From NCBI GenBank assembly GCA_004195715.1, contig PSPX01000010.1, positions 1 to 37,678 of the forward strand: a stretch of 37,678 bases of DNA, in the 5' to 3' direction. How positions within the stretch are numbered: position 1 is the first letter of the stretch; each line of letters starts with the position of its first letter. A program made the position numbers and the translations under genes. This DNA comes from Methanobacteriota archaeon (GTDB lineage Archaea; Thermoplasmatota; Poseidoniia; Poseidoniales; Thalassarchaeaceae). The notes under the pieces were generated by a model. The model was not told the DNA's origin, made no database searches, and was given only the letters and a program-made list of their open reading frames with translations. Positions 32,059 through 37,678 of the stretch are shown here, one piece after another.

Positions 32059-33069
32059 GTGAACGATTCCGGAGTCGTCGACAGACTGGGCAGACCGCTT
32101 AAGGACCTGCGGATTTCGGTCACCGACAGGTGCAATTTCAGATGCAGGTATTGCATGCCCCGGGAGCGCTTCGGAGACCAGCACACCTTCCTGCCGCGCC
32201 GCGCCTACCTCTCATTCCCGGAGATTGAGAAGGTGGTGGCCGCCTGCAAACCACTGGGCCTCGAGAAGGTACGCATCACTGGAGGTGAGCCGCTGCTCCG
32301 ACCAGACTTGCATGAACTAGTCTCAAGGCTCTCGGTTACCGGTTTGGAGGTCGCATTGACGACCAACGCATCGCTGCTGCCTCAACAGGCCGCCAAACTT
32401 GCCGAGGCTGGCTTGGACAGGGTCACCGTCAGCCTCGACGCCCTCGACCCCGAGGTACACTCTCAGATGACTGACAGTAACATCCACGTTGGTACCGTGC
32501 TCGATGGCATCGAAGCAGCCTTGGAAGCCGGACTCACTCCGCTCAAGGTGAACTGCGTGGTACAGCGTGGAGTCAACGAGACCGAGGTGGCCCCGCTGGT
32601 CCGTCACTTCCGCGGAACCGGGGTCACGGTACGCTTCATCGAATACATGGATGTCGGCAGAACGAACGGATGGCAACTCGGTCAGGTGGTGCCTTCCGCA
32701 GACATCCTGACTCATCTACAGGGCGAGTTCGATCTGGTCTCAGTGGAGTCCCAGAGGCCGAGCGACGTCGCTCGTCGCTGGGCCCATTCCGATGGCTCGG
32801 GCGAAATCGGATTCATCTCGTCGGTCAGCCAGCCGTTCTGCGGTGGCTGCGTTCGTGCGCGTCTGTCCGCCGACGGGATGTTGCACACCTGCTTGTTCGC
32901 CTCCGGTGGCCATGATCTCAGGGCCATCATTCACAATGGAACTGAAGGCCCTGCCCTAAGTGATGCGATTTCGGCAATCTGGTCGAGGCGCGATGACCGC
33001 TACAGCGAGATCCGCTCCACGGAGACGGCAGCCCTGCCCCGGGTTGAGATGTCCTACATCGGTGGGTGA
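32059..33069 (+). CDS. moaA: GTP 3',8-cyclase MoaA (molybdenum cofactor biosynthesis)
   Basis: 336 residues with GTG start at 32059. Radical-SAM [4Fe-4S] motif TDRCNFRCRYCMP (C25, C29, C32), SAM-binding RITGGEPLLRPDL, and the second cluster motif C261-x2-C264-x13-C278 that binds the GTP substrate. It ends in Gly-Gly, the C-terminus required in MoaA for radical translocation to substrate. The enzyme converts GTP to 3',8-cyclo-GTP, first step of molybdopterin synthesis. The remaining moa/mob genes are not in the window. It overlaps the convergent trm1 by 16 bp and is divergent from nfuA, a sensible neighbour because MoaA needs two Fe-S clusters. Confidence 0.95.
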   Translation: MNDSGVVDRLGRPLKDLRISVTDRCNFRCRYCMPRERFGDQHTFLPRRAYLSFPEIEKVVAACKPLGLEKVRITGGEPLLRPDLHELVSRLSVTGLEVALTTNASLLPQQAAKLAEAGLDRVTVSLDALDPEVHSQMTDSNIHVGTVLDGIEAALEAGLTPLKVNCVVQRGVNETEVAPLVRHFRGTGVTVRFIEYMDVGRTNGWQLGQVVPSADILTHLQGEFDLVSVESQRPSDVARRWAHSDGSGEIGFISSVSQPFCGGCVRARLSADGMLHTCLFASGGHDLRAIIHNGTEGPALSDAISAIWSRRDDRYSEIRSTETAALPRVEMSYIGG

Positions 33070-34385
33070 ACCTCTCTTGAGATCCTCATGATGTCATCCC
33101 AAGGCGCATCGGTCCGGAAAGATGGCTTGCCATAGTGTGCCACTGCTGCCCTGTGATCCGCTTGACGGAGTGCCTCTGCCATGACGCTGGGACTAGGTGG
33201 CGAGCCTGAACCGAGCCAGCTCGCCAGATCGTCTACTAGGATGAGGTGCGGGGCATCAATGACTCCCGATTCTTCCGAGATGTGCCTGACACTGCGAGCC
33301 ACCCTCCTGCGCTCGTACTCGAAATCCCTCTCCGACCAGCCGACCGGGTCGTCCTTGATGGCGTTGGGGCCGCATAGCTCAAGCGCACGCTCCTCGGTCA
33401 TCGAGACCATCGCCTCGGTCCGGCCCACTGAGCCTATCCACATCGGTCCGGAGATGCGCTTGTCGGAGCGGTCAACGGGGTGAGAGAGCGGTAGGAAGCA
33501 GTGCATGGGCAGCGAATCGAGAGAAGTCTCCGGTTGTAGGCCGGACTCGATAGATGAGGAGACCTCTTTTGCAGTGGGGGAAGCCACCCTCCATCCGAGA
33601 GAACCCTCGACGTTGTTAGCACCCTCCACACCACGTAGAACATGTACCGAGACTCTGAGGTGGTGAGAATCCCATATCGAGAGAAGGGGCTCGATCGAAC
33701 GCTCGTGCCGTGCAGCAGTCCTAGCTACTGTCGCCAGCAGCACCCTGAGGCCGGAGTCATGTGCCAGTCCATCGGTCCTCACACGCGCCCCGTAGCGGCG
33801 CAGTAAAGCGTTTTTCGAAGAGCCGGTCAGAGCAGCGCTATCGGTGGCGCTAATCTCAGCAACACCTCTTCTGGCTAATGACTGGATAGCAGTGTCGAGG
33901 AACGGCAGAGGGGAACCGTATGGATCGATGTCAACCCAGTGCCGTCCGTGCTCCAGTACGCTCTTGCGTAGGTCGCCCAGATGCGGTAGCAACTCCCCTT
34001 CTCCGTGCTCTGTTGGAAACTCCTCATGGCAACGCATAGCCCAGTCGAGGGCCACCGGATCCATGTCCCCCATAGTCGCACTGATGCGGGCCGCACTCTG
34101 TGCTGGCAGCTCGTTCAACCAGCGTCTGGCCCTCAGTCCGGTGGCCGACAGACCATCCAATGCGTAGATTGAGCCATCTCCCAACAGCCCCGCCTCGATG
34201 CAATGCTGTAGCAGCAGCACACTACGCGTCCTACTCCCAGCCATCGCCGGATTGTGGAACACAGCACCCTGCCCCTTCGCAGCCGGCCCTGCCCCCAATT
34301 CGTTTGGATTACGGGCCAGCCTGCACAGGGTACGGCCTTCGCGGTGCAGCACACCAGGCCAGCCCTCGGGCTCCGTAGCATCCAT
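33054..34385 (-). CDS. trm1: tRNA (guanine26-N2)-dimethyltransferase Trm1
   Basis: 443 residues, longer than the roughly 380-aa archaeal average. Typical motifs: AVFHNPAMAGSRTRSVLLL (family VFYNPxMxxNRD), IYALDGLSATGLRARRW (SAM-binding motif I), TMGDMDPVALDW (motif II), the VDIDPYGSPLPFLDTAIQSL catalytic motif and ISATDSAALTGSS. It dimethylates G26 of tRNAs. The C-terminal domain, from about residue 230 (LLSIWDSHHLRVSVHVLRG), resembles Trm1 but has a long insert and lacks an obvious Cys4 Zn finger, a deviation from many archaeal homologues. The tRNAs here have T or A at position 26 (tRNA-Pro T, tRNA-Arg A and T), so they are not substrates. It overlaps moaA by 16 bp. Confidence 0.9.
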   Translation of the reverse strand: MDATEPEGWPGVLHREGRTLCRLARNPNELGAGPAAKGQGAVFHNPAMAGSRTRSVLLLQHCIEAGLLGDGSIYALDGLSATGLRARRWLNELPAQSAARISATMGDMDPVALDWAMRCHEEFPTEHGEGELLPHLGDLRKSVLEHGRHWVDIDPYGSPLPFLDTAIQSLARRGVAEISATDSAALTGSSKNALLRRYGARVRTDGLAHDSGLRVLLATVARTAARHERSIEPLLSIWDSHHLRVSVHVLRGVEGANNVEGSLGWRVASPTAKEVSSSIESGLQPETSLDSLPMHCFLPLSHPVDRSDKRISGPMWIGSVGRTEAMVSMTEERALELCGPNAIKDDPVGWSERDFEYERRRVARSVRHISEESGVIDAPHLILVDDLASWLGSGSPPSPSVMAEALRQADHRAAVAHYGKPSFRTDAPWDDIMRISREVHPPM

Positions 34386-34435
34386 GTCGGCCCGAGATGA
34401 TTATCGCACAAGGCATTGACGATTGCAAGCCTCAC

Positions 34436-35539
34436 TCAGTAGTGCTCGAAAACGACACTCGTGTCGGGATGAGTAACTCTTCTGCCATTGTCGTTCACCG
34501 AACCCACTCTGCGGGTTCCCGGAAGTCTTTCTGACAGCCAATCCGCAACCGCCTCAGCATTTTCTTCCGATACAGCTAGCACCATCCCCATTCCCATGTT
34601 GAAGGTGCGATGCATCTCTCTGCTGTCTACGGAGCCGATATCTGCTATCCACGAGAACTCTGGATGCACCGGCAGAGGGTCATCTATATGCCAGCCAAGA
34701 CTGTCATGCAACCTGAGCAGGTTAGAGAGGCCGCCTCCGGTAATGTGAGCCATCGCCTTGAGGTCCTTGGACGAGCAAGGCCCCTTGCCTTCCCTGCATG
34801 CTAACACTAGGTCGACGAGAGGATCTACGTAGATCCTAGTCGGATTCAATAGGACTTCGCCCAGAGTGATTTCTTCCGCTGCGGCCCACTTGACTATCCG
34901 ACCATCGCCATCGACGTCGAATGGAACAGTCTCCCCGAGGAGGGCGCCGGAGCGTTTGAGCACCGCTCTGACCAAGGTGTATCCGTTGGAGTGCAGACCG
35001 CTGCTGGGAAGCCCGATCAAAACATCCCCCGACTCTAGTCTGTCCCCGGTAATCGCATGACCCGCGGGGAACCACCCGAGAGCCGTTCCAGAAAGGTCTA
35101 GTTCGATTACGATTCCCGGAAGGGTAGCCGTCTCACCTCCAGCAAGGGTCACTCTGGCCAACCGGCAACCCTCAGAGAGTGAGGAGCCCAGAGCAGAGTG
35201 CACCTCAGGGTCACTCTCTGGGACGGCGATGTAGTCAACGAAGGCGAGTGGTTCTGCACCAACGCAGATAAGATCGTTGACGTTCATAGCTATACAGTCG
35301 ATACCCACGCCTTGCAGCCACCCCGCCTGACTGGCCAATTGCAGTTTCGAGCCCACCCCGTCGGTCGCCAAGGCGAGTCGCGAATCACCGAATTCGATAA
35401 TGCCTCCGAACCCACCAGGCAGGGGGACCGGAGCGCCCTTCTCACCCGGCTTTCTCACTGATGAGCCGAGCGCACCTACCAGACTGGCTATAGCTCGTCC
35501 CTCAGCATCGATGTCGACACCGCTGGAAGCGTAGTCCAT
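34436..35539 (-). CDS. purM: Phosphoribosylformylglycinamidine cyclo-ligase (AIR synthetase) PurM
   Basis: 367 residues from ATG 35539, chosen because a perfect GGGAGGTGA lies 4 bases upstream; the frame continues to 35575. Family segments: MDYASSGVDIDAEGRAI, LALATDGVGSKLQLA (family TDGVGTK), a GIDCIAMNVNDLICVGAEPLAFVDYIA region, LAGGETATLPG and LIGLPSSGLHSNGYTLVR. PurM makes 5-aminoimidazole ribonucleotide from FGAM using ATP, the fifth step of de novo purine synthesis. An ITGGGLSNLLRLHD and an FNMGMGMVLAV segment complete the fold. No other pur gene is adjacent, so the pathway is scattered. It is divergent from the terminal lipoprotein gene, with a 201-base AT-rich intergenic region. Confidence 0.94.
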   Translation of the reverse strand: MDYASSGVDIDAEGRAIASLVGALGSSVRKPGEKGAPVPLPGGFGGIIEFGDSRLALATDGVGSKLQLASQAGWLQGVGIDCIAMNVNDLICVGAEPLAFVDYIAVPESDPEVHSALGSSLSEGCRLARVTLAGGETATLPGIVIELDLSGTALGWFPAGHAITGDRLESGDVLIGLPSSGLHSNGYTLVRAVLKRSGALLGETVPFDVDGDGRIVKWAAAEEITLGEVLLNPTRIYVDPLVDLVLACREGKGPCSSKDLKAMAHITGGGLSNLLRLHDSLGWHIDDPLPVHPEFSWIADIGSVDSREMHRTFNMGMGMVLAVSEENAEAVADWLSERLPGTRRVGSVNDNGRRVTHPDTSVVFEHY

Positions 35540-35543
35540 TGGC

Positions 35544-35552
35544 TCACCTCCC
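35544..35552 (-). promoter_or_regulatory. Shine-Dalgarno site of purM
   Basis: GGGAGGTGA on the minus strand, 4 bases from ATG 35539. It decides the start over upstream in-frame codons and shows that canonical anti-Shine-Dalgarno pairing is used. Confidence 0.75.
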
Positions 35553-35740
35553 ACACCACTGCCGGGGGGCTGCACTCCATCATACTCACTATCTCTTAGA
35601 TTACTCGTGATACAACAAAAACTGTGATTTCTGCAATAATTGGCATATTTTAGTGCCTAATTGGTTTACTTAGGGTAATAATCGCGAATCTCTATAACGG
35701 ACACACATTGTCGCGGGCGATACTTAGAGTGTGAAACACT
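35553..35740. promoter_or_regulatory. Divergent AT-rich promoter region between purM and the substrate-binding lipoprotein
   Basis: The longest gene-free stretch in the window and clearly more AT-rich than its surroundings, especially 35590-35700. For the plus-strand gene, tcTATAACgg (35691-35700) is a candidate TATA element that would place transcription start near 35720-35725, about 20 bases before ATG 35741. A catatttta run at 35644-35652 is another candidate. For purM, promoter elements would lie around 35575-35620. No clear operator repeat is found. Confidence 0.4.
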
Positions 35741-37678
35741 ATGGAAAATAAGAAAATAATTGCAATGATGCTTACCCTGAGCATGCTGGCGGCAGCGTTC
35801 GCTGGTTGTCTAGGGGGAGATGATGAGCCGGAACCTGAACCGGAAGACGTACCGGGTTGTATGGACGCTACTGCGAACAACTACAACGCCGATGCGACAT
35901 CCGATGATGGGTCATGTACGTATGACCCAACGTGGTCCTTGACACCTGCAGCTGGCGTAAGCGCTGTGTGGGTACCCTCGGACTGGGATCCCATCATCCC
36001 CAACCTGAATGCGGGAGATATGTGTGACGCTATTCTCTCGGCGATGACCAAGACGGATGAGAGAGACCAAGTGGTTGATTTCACCCGTGGCTACTACACC
36101 AGCAGCCAGGGAGTCATTGGAGCTAGTGGAGCCGCTGTCATCACTGATGTCAGCGAGTTGAACGCGGCTGGAACTACGATTGCACTTGCATCGGGAACCA
36201 CCTCGGACATATATGCCAACAATAATTTGGCTCTCGCTACTATCCAAGCCTACACCGACTGGCCCTCTGTGATCCTCGCAATCAACAACGGAGATGCGGA
36301 CTACGCACTCGGCGACGCACCTGTGCTCGCATTGGAGGGCGCTCTTATGACGACCTTCTCTGACGAGACTTTTGGCCTCGCTATTCGCGAGGACTCTGAT
36401 GAGCTCGAAGACGCTCTGAACGTCGCGATAACCGCGCTTGTAGATAGTGGCGATTATGACTCTATCTTCGAAGCATGGTTCGATGGCACTGTAGTTCTGA
36501 CGGACGACAGGAATGCTGACACCGCTACGGCGTACCCGGCAGCCACTGAGGGAAGCACCCTCACAGGCGTGTTGGAGTCTGGCGAACTATCGTTCTGCAA
36601 CGACCCGTTCTACCCACCGTTTGAGAACATTAACGCTGATGGGAATATGGAAGGATTCGATGTCGACGTTGGTCAAGCGATTGCTGAGGAAATTGCCGCC
36701 CACTATATGGGCATTGCAAACCCAGCATGGACAGGAGGCACATCGGTAGGCGGTTGTACAGACAGTACAGCTGCTAACCACAATGCTGCTGCAAATGTCG
36801 ACGACGGTTCGTGTGTATCCTACAAGATCGGACTACTGAACCCGTTGACAGGCCCGATTGCTGTTTATGCACCGCCCTTCACATGGGCTGCGCAGGCTGC
36901 GATTGATGACCTGAACGCAATGGGAGGCAACTTCGAACTTGTAGAGGCCGACTCAGGCTGCGATGGTGGAGTTGCTGGACCAGCAGCTCAGTCACTCGTT
37001 GACGCTGGAGTTGTCGGTGTGGCAGGAGCTGCTTGCTCCGGTGCATCGATGGCCGCTAACGCTGTCTTGAACGCTGCTGGAGTTGTACAGGTCTCGTACG
37101 CGAGCACCAACCCCGGTCTGAGCGACACAGCAGCCTACCCAGGCTTCTGGCGAGTCGTTCCGAGCGATGCAATACAGGGCCCAGCCATGTCTGACATGGT
37201 GGGTGCTGCTGGCGTGGGCAATCCGGCTCTGATCCACATGACCAACGACTACGGTTCTGGTCTGGCAGACTCCTTCGCGGCTGCTTGGGGCGGGGAGGAA
37301 TTCCTGTGCACCAAGATCGGATACGCGGATGACCAAACAGACTTCGCAGCAGAAGCACAGGCTATTGCCGATGCCGGTTGCGACTCGGTGGTCATGGTGA
37401 GCTACTCCGCTGATGGTGCAGCTATCCTTGAGACAATGGCCTACCTCAACATCTCTCTGCCAACTTTTGGTGCAGATGGAATTGCTGACTCCGCATTCTT
37501 GGAGGACTTCAGTGTACCCGCTATTGCTAACGGAGTGCAGGCTACCAAGCCACGCGCTGGTTCAAGCTCTGGCGACTTCAACGACCGCTGCGCGGCCGAT
37601 GAGGGCTGCGCTGGTGGTATCTACACAGGCGAGACTTACGACGCTGTGATGATGATTGGACACGCGGCCATGATGGAG
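35741..37678 (+). CDS. Fusion substrate-binding lipoprotein: rearranged SBP_bac_3 plus type I periplasmic-binding domain (3' truncated by window)
   Basis: Open from ATG 35741 to the window edge, 646 codons with no stop. A signal peptide ends in AAAFAGC (lipobox C23). Then: a C-x18-C module (C40-C59); a segment of SBP_bac_3 type starting inside lobe 1 (VWVPSDWDPIIPNLNAGDM, AMTKTDERDQVVDFTRGYY; about 66-265); then the missing N-terminal part of such a domain (TGVLESGELSF, DPFYPPFENINADGNMEGFDVDVGQAIAEEI; about 275-320); a second C-x18-C module (C339-C358); and a type I (Peripla_BP_6, LivJ-like) domain from residue 361 (YKIGLLNPLTG, FWRVVPSDAIQG, NDYGSG). Expected role: capture of amino acids or other small solutes for ABC import. 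Two binding folds in one lipoprotein, with lobe order shuffled, is unusual and could reflect permutation, recombination or an assembly error. Confidence 0.8.
   Translation, partial: MENKKIIAMMLTLSMLAAAFAGCLGGDDEPEPEPEDVPGCMDATANNYNADATSDDGSCTYDPTWSLTPAAGVSAVWVPSDWDPIIPNLNAGDMCDAILSAMTKTDERDQVVDFTRGYYTSSQGVIGASGAAVITDVSELNAAGTTIALASGTTSDIYANNNLALATIQAYTDWPSVILAINNGDADYALGDAPVLALEGALMTTFSDETFGLAIREDSDELEDALNVAITALVDSGDYDSIFEAWFDGTVVLTDDRNADTATAYPAATEGSTLTGVLESGELSFCNDPFYPPFENINADGNMEGFDVDVGQAIAEEIAAHYMGIANPAWTGGTSVGGCTDSTAANHNAAANVDDGSCVSYKIGLLNPLTGPIAVYAPPFTWAAQAAIDDLNAMGGNFELVEADSGCDGGVAGPAAQSLVDAGVVGVAGAACSGASMAANAVLNAAGVVQVSYASTNPGLSDTAAYPGFWRVVPSDAIQGPAMSDMVGAAGVGNPALIHMTNDYGSGLADSFAAAWGGEEFLCTKIGYADDQTDFAAEAQAIADAGCDSVVMVSYSADGAAILETMAYLNISLPTFGADGIADSAFLEDFSVPAIANGVQATKPRAGSSSGDFNDRCAADEGCAGGIYTGETYDAVMMIGHAAMME
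35858..35917 (+). repeat. C-x18-C coding module, copy 1
   Basis: Codes for CMDATANNYNADATSDDGSC (C40-C59). Same length and pattern as the copy at 36755: C-x-D-x-x-A-x-N-x-x-x-x-A-x-x-D-D-G-S-C. Probably disulfide-bonded; similar modules occur in secreted proteins of marine bacteria and archaea. Confidence 0.75.
36755..36814 (+). repeat. C-x18-C coding module, copy 2
   Basis: Codes for CTDSTAANHNAAANVDDGSC (C339-C358), the second copy of the module. It separates the shuffled SBP_bac_3 pieces from the type I binding domain and could be the site of domain recombination. Confidence 0.75.

Noticed and set aside
35719-35726. GATACTTA as the TATA box of the terminal lipoprotein gene
   Set aside because: It lies only about 15-20 bases before the ATG, which would place transcription start inside the gene; tctataac near 35691 fits better.

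Overview
The window looks like a piece of a marine heterotrophic archaeon of the Thermoplasmatota, most likely Candidatus Poseidoniales (Marine Group II Euryarchaeota) or a close relative. The archaeal backbone is clear: an eL18-uL13-uS9-RpoN operon, two PAC2-family proteasome-chaperone-like proteins, an archaeal Trm1, and tRNA genes with CCA encoded. Mixed with it are genes of bacterial type: NAD-dependent DNA ligase, an NfuA-like protein, acyl-CoA dehydrogenase, acyl-CoA-binding protein and PurM. A giant secreted calcium-repeat protein and substrate-binding lipoproteins with Cys-bracketed modules fit a particle-associated, peptide- and lipid-degrading lifestyle. The taxonomic call is inferred from gene content; no rRNA is present.

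Layout. 1-4801 (+): a fatty-acid / acyl-CoA cluster with the C-terminal part of a 3-hydroxyacyl-CoA dehydrogenase/enoyl-CoA hydratase fusion, a DmdC/FadE-like acyl-CoA dehydrogenase, an acyl-CoA-binding protein, a DUF4442 hotdog protein and a nitronate-monooxygenase-family flavoprotein. 4781-8176 (-): a 1131-aa helical-repeat protein ending in an apparently intact PIN nuclease domain. 8193-12467: a four-helix His-rich membrane protein, a DHH phosphoesterase, a Nudix hydrolase, a cobalamin adenosyltransferase with two unknown upstream genes, and RlmH. 12610-20601 (+): a 2663-aa surface protein with a type I copper (cupredoxin) domain between two thrombospondin type 3 arrays, Ig-like repeats, a membrane anchor and a DUF4129-like cytoplasmic tail.

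20649-22358: leader hairpins, the ribosomal protein/RpoN operon and tRNA-Pro(GGG). 22452-27158: LigA, a PAC2 protein with a C-terminal HbYX tripeptide, a RecB/Cas4-like Fe-S nuclease and a DnaQ-like exonuclease. 27195-29574: a PKD-domain lipoprotein, a small unknown, two tandem near-identical tRNA-Arg genes (GCG, CCG) and a hotdog thioesterase. 29575-35539: pentapeptide protein, unknown CxxC protein, second PAC2 protein, NfuA-like, MoaA, Trm1 and PurM. From 35741 to the right edge runs an open frame of at least 646 codons encoding a lipoprotein that fuses an apparently permuted SBP_bac_3 domain with a type I periplasmic-binding domain, joined by two C-x18-C modules.

The genome is very compact. 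Of eight convergent gene pairs, seven overlap, abut or are 2 bp apart, and no gene-free stretch exceeds about 200 bases. Several starts are supported by Shine-Dalgarno sequences of the GGAGGTGA type. The most unusual items are the terminal substrate-binding fusion, the cupredoxin-containing giant protein, the helical-repeat PIN protein, and the bacterial-type ligase beside archaeal information-processing genes.
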